From assembly GCA_003013855.2 (NCBI GenBank), contig ML058587.1:124001-188000 (forward strand): a DNA stretch of 64,000 bases, given 5' to 3'. The position numbers and the translations under genes were made by a program. The notes beneath the pieces are model-generated. The model saw only the letters and a list, made by a program, of their open reading frames with translations. It made no database searches and was not told the origin of the DNA. This document shows positions 23,501 to 32,796 of this stretch, one piece after another (the first letter of the stretch is position 1; each line of letters starts with the position of its first letter). The stretch comes from Liriodendron chinense. Taxonomy: Eukaryota > Streptophyta > Magnoliopsida > Magnoliales > Magnoliaceae.

Positions 23501-25110
23501 CTGAATTCCCGCACTACGGGGGTTGAGCTCACGGACGGACAATCAAAATAGCCTGCATCGCGCAGGGCATAAATTTGAACACGATACCTGTGGCTGAATT
23601 GAATAGGGATCGTGAAGCAATCTCCTCCTGGAAGTTGTACCGTCATGTTTCTTGCTCCACAGTCTATCTCGGCTTCTACGGTAGTTAGCCAGTCCATGCC
23701 GATGATGACGTCGTAATAGCGAATGCTGGCGACGATTAAATTTAAGCATATTTCCTTCCCACCAATGACGACGGTACATTGGGGGCAGGTTTTCGTGGAG
23801 TCGGAGAAGGACCCTACGGCAGTCATCACCGAGATTTTCGGTATATTTGTAGTCTTCAGTCCTAGTCGCTTCACTAGGGAATATGATATGAAGGAGTTAG
23901 TAGCTCCAGTATCAACCAATATATACACGGGAGTATCATGTATGTAGGCGGTACCTTCAAAAGCTCGAGGAACTGGACCCGAGGTGTCCGGCTCGTCGGC
24001 AATCATCGCGTGGACTCTTGCTTGTTGAACCCGGTTAGCCCCAGATGCAACGGAGGCCGGGTGTGACCGACCTTGGGGAACCGAAGCTCGCCCAGTTTGC
24101 AATTGTGGCTTTGGATGTGCAGAAGGTGCCACGTTGGTGCCCGTTGGAGAACGGCCTGCTGATGTGGAGGGTTTGATGTTGTGGTCCTTCATCTTGGCAA
24201 AGCAATATCCCTCAGTGTGCCCTGTCTTAAGGCAGTAAGTACATGTTCGGGTGGAACCTGAGGTGGGTGGCGGCATCAGGGCGCGCAATGGAGTTGGTTC
24301 TGTGCGAACCCTCTTGCTTGGGGTTGTGAAGGTAGAGGTTTCCGGCCTCACTCGCGCACCGATTTGCAGGCGGGCGCGTGAGAGTCGGATAGCGTCCTGT
24401 TCTGACTCCAGCGCCTTAGCAAAGGCAGCCGCATAAGTAGTAATCTCGGTGCAGCACATCTTTGTGCGTATCCCAGGCCGCAGTCCCTCCAAAAAGTGGC
24501 GTAATTTCGCCCCCTCATCTGTGGCCGTGGTCGGCGCGTACCTCAATAATTCCGAGAATCGGGTCTCGTACTCCCCGACACTCATATTGCCTTGCTGTAG
24601 TTTGTAGTATAGGGCCTCTTGGGCATGTCGGTACGTGATCGGGAAATACTTCTCGTAGAACCGATCCTTAAAGTCTTGCCAGGTCCACACGTGGTTTCTC
24701 GGGACCGTGCGCTTAACGCTCCTCCACCACAAATTCGCATCTTTTTCAAGCGAGTAAGCAACAAGAGCCACTTGCTCGGCCTCGGAGCATTGGAAAGGCT
24801 CAAGCATCTCTTCCATGCGATCAAGCCAATGCTCGGCATCTGCCGGGTTGTGAGTTCCGGCGAAGGTCGGGGGGCGCATCTTTTGGAAGCGCTCGAAGAT
24901 GCCCTCCCGGTGAATTTGAATCCGTCGAGCTGGCGAAGGAGGGGGAGGTAGTGTCGCTCGAGCCTCATCGGAGCTCGCAACCGGCGCGGACGCAACCCCT
25001 CCCGCACTCTGGGCAATCACCCCCATAAGTGCGGTAAGAGTTTGTTGTTGTTGTTGCAGCGCACTCAACAGTTGCTGCATTACATCTTGATTTTGCAAGG
25101 CCTGCGGCAA
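20557..25110 (-). CDS. gag-pol polyprotein of the chromovirus
   Basis: A 1517-codon uninterrupted frame. Capsid-type gag about 70-245; zinc knuckle CX2CX4HX4C at 290-303 (CTYCLKTGHTEGYC); aspartic protease DTGA at 400-403 with downstream GMDWL at 471; RT about 575-760 with FIDD at 716-719 in place of YVDD; RNase H from about 860 (YTDAS, D865); integrase HHCC about 1080-1120, catalytic D1150, D1211 and E1247; GPF-type linker near 1385; chromodomain-like segment about 1444-1493. Order RT-RNase H-integrase is gypsy. The frame begins at a TTG (25110) and is open back to a stop at 25168-25170; the first in-frame ATG is about 10 codons in. The stop (TAA, 20557-20559) lies inside the 3' LTR. All catalytic residues I can check are present. 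The true gag start is probably upstream in another frame. Confidence 0.95.
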   Translation of the reverse strand: MPQALQNQDVMQQLLSALQQQQQTLTALMGVIAQSAGGVASAPVASSDEARATLPPPPSPARRIQIHREGIFERFQKMRPPTFAGTHNPADAEHWLDRMEEMLEPFQCSEAEQVALVAYSLEKDANLWWRSVKRTVPRNHVWTWQDFKDRFYEKYFPITYRHAQEALYYKLQQGNMSVGEYETRFSELLRYAPTTATDEGAKLRHFLEGLRPGIRTKMCCTEITTYAAAFAKALESEQDAIRLSRARLQIGARVRPETSTFTTPSKRVRTEPTPLRALMPPPTSGSTRTCTYCLKTGHTEGYCFAKMKDHNIKPSTSAGRSPTGTNVAPSAHPKPQLQTGRASVPQGRSHPASVASGANRVQQARVHAMIADEPDTSGPVPRAFEGTAYIHDTPVYILVDTGATNSFISYSLVKRLGLKTTNIPKISVMTAVGSFSDSTKTCPQCTVVIGGKEICLNLIVASIRYYDVIIGMDWLTTVEAEIDCGARNMTVQLPGGDCFTIPIQFSHRYRVQIYALRDAGYFDCPSVSSTPVVREFSDLFRGVPGLPPQREVEFTIDLVPGTTPIALPAYRMPPCEMEELRRQIDDLLELGFIQPSVSPWGAPVLFVRKKDGTLRLCIDYRKLNKVTVKNKYPLPRIDDLFDQLKGAHYFSKIDLQSGYHQVRVRKEDVSKTAFKTSFGHYEFLVMPFGLTNAPAVFMDLMNRVFRPFLYRYVIVFIDDILVYSKSREDHEEHLRAVLNALREHKLYAAYNKCAFWKEEVKFLGHVVSADGIAVDCAKVAAVQDWEQPKSATEVRSFLGLAGYYRRFIKDFSKIARPLTQLTCKDVKYEWNDKAEVAFQELKDKLTSAPVLVLPEQGVKYTVYTDASRVGLGCVLMQKDRVIAYASRQLRKHEENYPTHDLELAAIIFALKLWRHYLYGEEFELFCDHKSLKYIFTQRDLNLRQRRWMETLKDFNFDVSYHPGKANLVADALSRKRTLESVATLMVEEWNMVEWLQDFGLMFNVEGPCEQVFHLRVEPELDCRIIVAQDRDGLLRKKKDLAAKEDKSEWRIGSDGGLRFQGRLCVPDVSELKEEILNLAHKSKLAIHPGSTKMYQDMKRNYWWGNMKREIADYVSRCLTCQQVKAEHRRPPGLLQPLPIAEWKWDFISMDFISGLPRTRKGHDSIWVIVDRLTKSAHFLPVRSSHNTEELAKLYIKEIVRLHGVPRVIVSDRDTRFTSIFWTRIQQAMGAKLTYSTAFHPQTDGQTERVNQILEDMLRACALDFKDSWDECLPYAEFAYNNSYQASIGMAPYEALYGHPCRAPHCWTEIGEGKILGPELVQQTSQKIDLIRRRLQTAQSRQKSYADKRRRPLEFEEGAHVFLKISPMKGVLRFGQKGKLTPRYIGPFQILNRVGAVAYRLALPTPLAGVHDVFHISMLKKYVPDPSHIIKWERVELREDATYILQPVRILDRKEHVLRSKSIPLVKVLWAHHSEQEATWETETSMRKNYPYLFEEPKKVRNFEDEIIFLRGGDCNAP
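20572..20586 (-). other. Polypurine tract of the chromovirus
   Basis: Minus strand CTTAGGGGGGGAGAT abuts the 3' LTR. It is translated as part of the gag-pol frame, so the tract is under both coding and priming constraint. Confidence 0.9.
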
Positions 25111-25300
25111 GGGGGGAGGTGGCGGCAGTGATGGCCCTTGGTGAGAGCCTAGCGGATATTCCCCCCGTCACCTCAGGGCGCTCACCGCTAGAACTGGGGT
25201 CATTGTTTCCCCCTTGCGGGGTGTTAGCATCTTCGGGTCCCCCACCCCGATTCGTTCGAGTATACACTCGATCGAAGTGATGTGACATTGAGCTGCACAT
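25108..25300 (-). CDS. Gag N-terminal segment in a different frame
   Basis: An ATG at 25298-25300, with a second at codon 5, opens a frame reading MSHHFDRVYTRTNRGGGPED, polar and G/P/S rich like the N-terminus of plant gypsy gag. Near 25111-25130 this frame and the gag-pol frame overlap in a run of six Gs (Cs on the coding strand). The downstream frame there reads a proline run leading into the gag N-terminal helix. A +1 shift, or a one-base length difference in the run, would join them. It may be a single disabling indel, a true frameshift signal or a splice; the sequence alone does not decide. Confidence 0.5.
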
Positions 25301-25707
25301 GCCAATGGACGTCCGTTAGTATCCTAGCGGAGGCCCATATGATAATAAGCGGTGATGAATTTCTGTTACCATGTGCGTGCACATACAAACATGCACAAAC
25401 AAGCGTACATGATTTATCATATAGACATATAGATACAAGCGTAACACAGTTTAGGAAGAAAGACATAATTATCATACTTTACACGATTCAAGACAGACAT
25501 AGCATTCATAATTAGAATTTTCATTTCATTCACAAGTACTGCCTACAAGTCAGCCACTACACCCACAACTATCCCCATACTTGGCCACATCATGGCCCAA
25601 AATCGGTCCTAATACTTAGCCTACTTGGGGAAGTAACACTCTTCACCCAAGGCCCTAACACATACATTAATTTACTAAAGACGGAAAGGAAAAAGAAAGA
25701 TCTAAGC
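25301..25707 (-). other. Spacer between extra ORF and gag
   Basis: About 400 bp with no open frame matching either neighbour. On the plus strand, a 100-codon open stretch (25590-25892) is a shadow of the extra ORF. It could hold an intron, an internal ribosome entry region or a subgenomic promoter, but nothing specific is visible. Confidence 0.5.
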
Positions 25708-26808
25708 CTATGGAGGGGGTGCGCCCTCCTTGTTCTTCTCGAGGCAACATAGGATCCGTTTGAGAAGACTGTGTATCTTCTTGCCCCGATTGTCGATTTG
25801 CTCGACCTTCCGTTTGAGATCAATAATCTCGGCCCGAAGATCCATGGGCGGTTGGTCGTCCCCGCCTTCGGTCCTCGGCTCAACGTCTTCACCTTCGTCC
25901 TCGTCTTCTTCTTCTAATATCTCCGGATCAGGTTCGTCCGGTGAATCTTTTATCACCCGCATCCGTTGGAGGGTATTGATACCGATCGGCTTGACCGGTT
26001 TAAGATCCCCCCTTGGTCCCACGATTCGGCATCGTTGGGCCAAACGGCAAATGAGGCGAGCAAACGGAAGGGCCGGTGGTTTGGCACGAAGTGTGGAAGC
26101 AGCCTTTACAATGTTCCTGAGTATGAGGGTCGGAATGCACACGTCCTCGCCCCGCGTCACTTGGTAGAGAACTTCTATCATCAAATATGACAGCTCTGTG
26201 GTATTCCCCTTCCGCGGGTACACATTTGCGGCGAAAATTTGATGGAGGACCCGATTCTCCGTCCGCATGTCACTAGCCAGCAGGCCCGCGTTGGGCCTCC
26301 AGCTAGCCATCTTTCCACACAAGGTACGGATCCGATCGTACCTGTCCTGGTGTGGCTTGCTATCGTCTTCGTCGATATATACGGTCCCCAACGGGATTCC
26401 CAACTCCTCCGCGATCACTTCGGCGTCAATGCGATATACCTGACCGCCGCCCTCTATGTCAAAGCCCAAGGGGTCAAAGCTAGGGTTTGTGATCTTGGAA
26501 TAGTAGAGGCGCGTTAATCCCTCGCTGGCTGGGTCGTCGATCTTGAAGACCGGGCCCCATCCTTTCTCTCTCAAAGCGTTGAGAGCCCCATATTTCTCAA
26601 AAACTTCATCTTCCACCGGCCGTTCGAAGATTACCGGCCGTTTTGCAAACCTTCCGGAGGATTGGCTTGAGGAAGACGCCCCTTGGTCGCTCTTTTTCTT
26701 CTTGGAAGCTTCTCGGCTAGGTCCGGTAGCGGCCCTCTTGCTTCCGGTGAGAGCAACGAGGAGGGGGATAGCGAAAAAAGAAGCTACGGTGGAGAGGAAG
26801 GCAGCCAT
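25708..26808 (-). CDS. Extra ORF resembling 'putative plant transposon protein'
   Basis: An intact 366-codon frame between leader and gag, same strand as gag-pol. Residues 1-22 are hydrophobic (AAFLSTVASFFAIPLLVAL), then a basic/serine stretch with KKKK at 36-39 that could act as a nuclear signal. The core, about 85-265, has the pattern I know from the plant family called 'putative plant transposon protein' (Pfam name Transposase_32, from memory): LTRLYYSKI near 98, VIAEELGIPLG at 131-141, NRVLHQIFAANVYPRKG at 185-201, then LILRNI and PFARLICRL. Residues 290-318 are strongly acidic and 322-358 look like a coiled coil. It is not gag, RT, integrase or a known envelope. No catalytic motif is visible, so the name is historical and gives no activity. 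Confidence is high for a real ORF, moderate for the family. Confidence 0.75.
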   Translation of the reverse strand: MAAFLSTVASFFAIPLLVALTGSKRAATGPSREASKKKKSDQGASSSSQSSGRFAKRPVIFERPVEDEVFEKYGALNALREKGWGPVFKIDDPASEGLTRLYYSKITNPSFDPLGFDIEGGGQVYRIDAEVIAEELGIPLGTVYIDEDDSKPHQDRYDRIRTLCGKMASWRPNAGLLASDMRTENRVLHQIFAANVYPRKGNTTELSYLMIEVLYQVTRGEDVCIPTLILRNIVKAASTLRAKPPALPFARLICRLAQRCRIVGPRGDLKPVKPIGINTLQRMRVIKDSPDEPDPEILEEEDEDEGEDVEPRTEGGDDQPPMDLRAEIIDLKRKVEQIDNRGKKIHSLLKRILCCLEKNKEGAPPP

Positions 26809-26992
26809 TGATGGGTTCTTGAAGTTGGAAATGAAATGGGGTGAGATTTCTAGAAGATTGGGGGAGGTTTTTGGGGAGTTTGAGAGCTAGGGTTTGGTAG
26901 GAAGTGAGAAAGAAGAGAGAAAATGAGAGAAGTGAAGTGAAAGAAAGAGAAAAAAGCAATTTAAAGCAGCCCACATGTGCCTTGGTGGGCCC

Positions 26993-27219
26993 GTCCGGTG
27001 GTACCGGACTCTGTCCGGTGGTACCGGACAGGCCTGGAACAATTGGGACAGTTGGGTCCGGTGGTACCGGACACTGTCCGGTGGTACCGGACAGGTCTGG
27101 ACCATTTTGGGACAGCAAGGTCCGGTGGTACCGGACACTGTCAGGTGGTACCGGACAGGTCTGGACCATTGAGGGCAGTAAGGTCCGGTGGTACCGGACA
27201 CTGTCAGGTGGTACCGGAC
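26993..27219. repeat. 63-bp tandem array of paired GTCCGGTGGTACCGGAC boxes
   Basis: The 17-bp box starts at 26993, 27013, 27056, 27076, 27120, 27140, 27183 and 27203, i.e. four pairs spaced 20 bp within a pair and 63-64 bp between pairs. The sixth and eighth boxes read GTCAGG. Each box is an imperfect inverted repeat around GGTACC. The spacer carries AGGTCTGGACCAT. The array is in the untranslated leader between primer site and extra ORF. Regulatory, packaging or simple array expansion are all possible. Confidence 0.93.
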
Positions 27220-27506
27220 AGGTCTAGACCAAAATCCCCAAGTCAAGTGTGGGTCCAATTCCTCTACCATTTCCCACATTTGGGTATCCTTCCTTTCACC
27301 CCAATCCTATCTTAGGCCACTTATTAGCGTCTAAGCTTTACCCATCACACACGTACCCTTCTAATTCAAGGGGTTTATGATTAAACCCAACCTACGAAGA
27401 TTGAGTGGATCAATCTTGTCCTAGACTTAAACTTTACTCGTCCCCACTCCCTATATCCTTTCTTTTGGTAAGTCCATACCCATAGTCCCGTTGTTTCTAA
27501 TGCCTT

Positions 27507-27519
27507 GGCTCTGATACCA
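27507..27519 (-). other. Primer-binding site of the chromovirus
   Basis: Minus strand TGGTATCAGAGCC, complementary to the 3' end of plant initiator Met tRNA, four bases inside the 5' LTR. Confidence 0.9.
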
Positions 27520-27523
27520 ACTT

Positions 27524-30213
27524 TGTGACACCCCGGATGCCAGGGTCCGTGGTTGCCCTCGGCCCCCGATATCCCGGGCTCCACATTATGCGATGCATGA
27601 GTGCATTATAGTTAACTGCAGAATTGTAGATTTAACCAAGCATAAACAACTTAATCATGGGTAAAGCATTTCCAAAAGAATGAGGAACATGTATATCATA
27701 TATGGGTCAAAAAAAAGTACATAGACTGTATCCCTCATATTGGGGCCCATTGGGTCCCCTAGAACAAGTTCAGAATATACTGTCCCAAAAAGCTGTACAA
27801 CAATGCCGAACAGGCGCAAAACCCCAAAAGAATACTCCCGACGCCACAACCCTAATAGTCCTGTTCGCCTGCGTACTGAAGATACTCGTCGGCGTCCTCT
27901 CCGAGTTCTACGTAGTCGGTCGCTTCGACCGCCTCCTGTATACCTGGGTCACATGGGTCATCTGGTTGGTGGTTTAAACCACCACCCCAGAAAGGGGAGT
28001 GAGTGGCCAACTCAGTGGTTTCATTTCCTTAGGTTACACATTCACCAATACAAACAATATAGATAATAATTTCATTTTCCAATAACAGAATCAAAGAATA
28101 GCTCAGCATCACAAGCATGGTTATTAAGTGAGATGAGTGCATGTAATGCAGATGCATGCCCGATCGCCGATGCTTGTCACAGCCGCCAGTGGGTGGCACC
28201 ACCACTCCACCCGCACAGACAATGTATGCCATGCTTAACTATACATGATTAGCCGAGTAGTTAATTAAGTCATTTTATCACACAGCCGATTGGCGAAGCC
28301 TCTGCACCCACGTTCTATCAATTTGGCCGACTGGGACCACCTTACTCCCTGCGGGGCGAACGCAGGTCACAGCCAGTAGCCCCTCGATCCTATCTCGGGT
28401 CCACAGCCCCCGAGGTACCTGGTTTGGCCGCGACTCGTCAGACGCGCCCAACACAGGCGGAATAGGGTACATCGCCCTATCCCATAGTCGAGTAGTAGGT
28501 GTGTCACCTCTACGGTGCTCAATGGACACTACGGGGAGGCATCACCCCAGCGTAGGCCGACAGCACGGGAATAGGGCCCATACCACCATTCCCGGCTCAT
28601 GAGTCTTGAGGGATCGGTACGCCGTATGCTTTCTAGTGGGCTTATCAAAGGTGCGCAGGTACATGGATTCTACATAAGTGACAGAAATACATTCAAACAC
28701 TCGGTACATATATTGCCACCCGACCCGGTGGTGGGCCAGGGTCCTCGGCTAGGGGAAGTGAAGGGAAGACCGACCTTGAGCATATACCGCCCGCGTGGTC
28801 CTTGACCACAGTCGATCGCCCCGTCTTCCGCCATAGTCGACCACCCCGCTCCCGAGGCTGCCGACCTGGTGCGGCCGCCTCAACTACTGTACTTACCGGG
28901 TCGGAAGCTACTATCCGTCATCCCAAACACTTCCCGATTCCCCAGCTCATGCATAATCAAGTTACAAAACATATAATACTAAAATCTCAACTATCACATA
29001 TTAGTATAATTTCTGAGACATCTTAGCATAGAAGATTTGCATAATGAGAACATGTGTAGGATGATATGAGCATGCAAATGGCCCTAGCACACACCTAGCA
29101 TCTAAATCCCTAGGCAACGAATTTCCCTAGCTACAATCCATCTTCCTAACTTGGAAATTAAAAGAATCAACTACCATTGTAGGCATTGGTTGCAAGGCAA
29201 CACATAGGTAAATGATACACACCTTGGTTTGAAGGAGGATTAGCAAAATCCTGCAAGGGGGTGTTGGAAAATCAGGAAAAATGGGAAAAACCTAGGTAAG
29301 GAGCTAGAGAAGATGGGGATTTTATGATGGACTTACCGCTACAAACGTCCGTGAAGATCTCCAATCACGAGAGAAGCCGGCTTGAGGATGTAGAGGCGGT
29401 TAGGTCCGGATAGGGTAGCATGCAAGGGCTTCACTTGAGAAGCCTTCTCTCACAACTCCTCCCTTTTCTCACCCACACACTCCCTTTCTCAGAAATTAGG
29501 TTAGAAATGAGAGAATGGGCTGAGAAAAATAGGTTATAAAGGTTGGTGAATTGGGACATATAGCCCCCAATCTTTTAAGTTGTATAAAAGTGGCATTCTG
29601 TGCCCTGATTTAATTATGTGGGGCCCACCTGACCCCTCTGGGCCAATCCAGTCCATTGGATAGCCTTACCATGTTGAGATCCTTGTTTGGGTAAGATTTG
29701 GGACCGATCGGACATGGCGATTGCCGGATCTAAAGCGACATCAGTTCAACGGTCACTGGTTGTCGATCGGGGCTCATGTTTGGGGATCATATGCTGGTTT
29801 ATGTTTGAAATCCATGGTTCACATTTCATGGCCATGCAAGGGTCCATAGGGCCCACACAAGAAAAGTGAATTGAGTAATGATTACTCACTAAAGGTATTG
29901 TGCAAGTATACTTGCACTCCCATGTGCAACTGCAAGACACTGCAATTTATGATTTCGGGTGCCGATTTCTACGTAACGTTCGCCTACGAGTGTCAAGCCC
30001 AGTACGTGGGTGGTCCTCAACAAGTTTTGGGCCTAACAGACTCAGGACGGGCGGCGGAACGAGCTCCTACGCGCGTATCTAAGTTCCCGACACCACGAGA
30101 CTATAGTTCTCTAAGTCATGTGTGGCCAATTTTTCGTCTAGAGGGTGATACGTGTCTAGTGGGTTCGAGCATGGGTTTGAGTACTAAGGAAGGCGATTTT
30201 ACGGGGCGTTACA
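27524..30213 (-). repeat. 5' LTR of the chromovirus
   Basis: 2690 bp, the upstream (promoter) LTR in element orientation. I could not fix the transcription start; a TATA-like CCTTTATAACC lies near 29532-29542 on the minus strand but is unverified. Confidence 0.96.
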
Positions 30214-30218
30214 AGAAA

Positions 30219-31433
30219 CGAACTGACTAACGACTTGGATAGCATAGGCAATGTCGGGACGAGTCATCGTCAAATATACAAGACCCCCTACCAAGCGACG
30301 ATAAAGAGTAGGCTGCTCGAGTAAGTCGCCATCGTCGCGGCCATACTGAACATTCAGCTTCATGGGGGTCTGAACAACTTTCTGATCGGTCAACTGAGCC
30401 AAAGAAATGAGGTCCGTGGTGTACTTACGTTGGCCAACAAGGAGCCCTCAGTTAGATTGGGAGACCTCAAGGCCGAGGAAGTAGGTAAGAGGACCCAAAT
30501 CCTTCATCCAGAAGGAGGATTGTAGAACTCTCTGCAGCTCCGTAATGCCAGAGGAATCACTGTCGGTTAATAAGAGATCATCCACATATACTAAGATGAT
30601 GACAATCCCACGAGATGTGGTGCGAGTAAATAGGGAAGGGGTCAGGCCACTCTGAGAGAATCCAACACCAACAACCACATCGCAAAAGCGTTGGAACCAA
30701 GCACGTGGCGCCTGCTTGAGACCATATAAAGCCTTCTTAAGGCGGCAAGCCATATCACCAGAAGCGTATCGGAACCCAGAGGTAATTTCATGTAAACCGT
30801 CTCTAGAAGATCGCCATGAAGAAAGGCATTCTTAACATCCATTTGAGATATGGGCCAAGCACGAGAGGAGGCGACCGCAAGAAGGGTGCGAACTGTCTTC
30901 ATCTTGGCCACTGGAGCAAAGGTTTCCTCGTAGTCAATTCCATACTCCTGTTTATAGCCTTGAGCCACGAGTCGTGCTTTGTAACGGTCCAAGGAGCCAT
31001 CGGACTTTAACTTGACGGAATACACCCACTTGCTACCACTAATAGGACTCCCGGTGGGGTACGGAACAAGTTCCCATGTATTATTTTCAGCCAAAGCGCG
31101 TTGTTCCTCTGCCATAGCCTCCCTCCAACAACTTCGAGAAGCAGCCTGCGAGTAAGTCATGGGAATATAAATAGAATCTAAAGTGGAAGACATGGCGGGC
31201 ATAGAACAGATCAACCGATCAGGAGCCCTATGAGAGCGGCTAGAGCGACGTACAGAAGGAGTATCTGCATCCGGAGACACAATGAGAGTGGTCGGAGGAG
31301 GAGGATCTGGATCGATAGCCGGGAGCGTATTGGGAGTGGCCAGAGGAGGAGGTTGTCTTGGTCGCCGAGAGTATTTCTGTAAGGGATGAGAGGGCACAGG
31401 AGATGTAAACGGAACATCAGGGAAAAAAGTCAA
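30219..31433 (-). pseudogene. copia pol, reverse transcriptase part (broken)
   Basis: Minus-strand translation shows copia RT landmarks: ENNTWELVP, KARLVAQGY, YEETFAPVAKM, MDVKNAFLHGDL, then after a frameshift near 30770 KALYGLKQAPRAW, LVYVDDLLL (the YVDD active site), LGPLTYFLGLEVSQS, and after an in-frame stop near 30447 LYRRLVGGLVYLT and TRPDIAYA. It ends at the gypsy TSD. The upstream part (about 31290-31433) is proline-rich, the usual integrase-RT linker. At least one frameshift and one stop make it non-functional even before the gypsy insertion. Confidence 0.93.
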
Positions 31434-31538
31434 TCTAGGAGATGAAGGGGATGTGTGGAGACACCCGAAGAGGCATGAAAGGGAACAAGTTCAGGGAAGA
31501 TGACATTATGAGACACTTGAATGCGACGGGAAACAAGA

Positions 31539-32784
31539 TCATAGCACCGGAATCCTTTTTGAGTTTCCCCCAAACCCTAAGTACATGCATCGAACAGACT
31601 TGGGTGAAAGTTTGTGATGTTCACGTGCGGCAAGATGAACATAACACACACAGCCAAAAACACGGAATGTAGAATAATCGGGTAAGGATCTGTAAAGAAC
31701 AAAGTAGGGAGAGTTATTCTCATGAAGTTTTGTAGGCATTCGGTTGATCAAGTAGACGGAATGTAACATTGCTTCGGCCCAATAAGAACGGGGAACTGCC
31801 ATTTCAATCATCAAGGTATTGGCAGTCTCAACTATGTGACGGTTTTTCCGTTCAGTAACAGTCGTTTTGTTGGGGAGTGTCAGAACAGGTAGTTTGATGA
31901 GTAATCCCACGATCTTGGAGGTAAGAACGGAAGGCAAGGGAGACATATTCACCCCCTAAGTCAGAGCGGAGTGTCTGGATTTTTGCCCCAAATTAATTGT
32001 CCACCATAGAAACAAACTATTGGAAGATATCAAAGACCTGTGCTTTGGAATGCATAAAGTATATTCATGTGTAGCGAGTGAAATCATCAATGAAAATAAC
32101 ATAATAACATAAACCCAACATGGATAAAATATGAGAATGACCCCAAACATTAGTATGAATAAGTTCAAACATAGAAGAAGGGCGAGTTTCACTTAATGAA
32201 AACGGAGCACATTTACTTTTGGATAGGCAACAAGAAGGACAAGAGAGATCCAAAATAGATTTGTTAATATTCATTTTGTCCAACATCCCGGTAGAAAATA
32301 AATGATGCAACCGGTCAGAATGTGGATGACCAAGACGACAATGCCATAGTCTCCACTTCCGGTTGGCCAACGAAATCTCAGTATTCGAGGGCGTAAAAAA
32401 ACATTTGGTGGGTGTCATAGATCGATCAAAATCCAGCATGAAGAGACGTCCACTCCTCCTACCCTTCCCAACCACCTTCCCCGTTGCCAGATCCTGCACA
32501 AGATAACAATCAGGAAAAAACATGACTAAACAATTGTTATCAATAAGTTGCCCCACGAAGATCAAATTAGAGGAAAGCTGAGAGACATGAAAGACATCTT
32601 GAAGCACAAACGACCTGTGGGAAGAAGGAGAGAAAGTCAATGAACTAGCAGATTGGATGGGTAACCAAGTCCCATCATCTGTGGAAATAACCTGAGTACC
32701 AGTGTATGGCCGAGTATCACAATGGTGGGAGTCATCACCGATCATGCGATTCGAAGCACCAGAGTCAAAGAACCATGGAAGCAA
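31539..32784 (-). pseudogene. copia protease and integrase part (broken)
   Basis: FFDSGASNRM marks the aspartic protease near the start of the minus-strand frame; LWHCRLGHPHSDRL is the gag-pre-integrase zinc region and CPSC completes it. HTNVWG and FIDDFTRYT belong to the integrase core. After a frameshift within about 32065-32192 the core continues, ending in ERKNRHIVETANTLM, SYWAEAM, YLINRMPT and FRVFGCVCYVH. One frame change and missing catalytic context make it defective. Confidence 0.9.
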
Positions 32785-32796
32785 ATGTGAGTTACT

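Larger units (their letters stand above)
17881..30213 (-). mobile_element. Ty3/gypsy chromovirus (Tekay/Del-like), apparently recent
   Basis: A 12,333-bp minus-strand element with a perfect TSD AGAAA (17876-17880, 30214-30218). The LTRs are 17881-20571 and 27524-30213. In coding order it has a leader with a tandem array, an extra ORF of 366 codons, gag, protease, RT, RNase H, integrase and a chromodomain-like C-terminus. The long LTRs, TGTAAC start and C-terminal chromodomain-like segment fit the Tekay/Del clade. I found three differences between the two LTRs (A/G at 18643/28286, G/T at 18700/28343, one C inserted near 19252/28896), so insertion is recent. It sits in the RT/RNase H linker of the copia element. 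Confidence 0.96.

Noticed and set aside
20557..25110. A host gene encoding a very long protein
   Set aside because: Domain order gag-protease-RT-RNase H-integrase, with flanking LTRs and a TSD, shows a retrotransposon polyprotein.
26993..27219. Regularly spaced near-palindromic repeats resembling a CRISPR array
   Set aside because: Spacers are themselves repeats, units alternate at 20 and 43 bp, and the array is in a plant retrotransposon leader.
26887..27315. ORFs of 65-150 codons with repeating RWYRT/PVPPD motifs
   Set aside because: Both strands translate the 63-bp leader array; no unit-independent coding signal.
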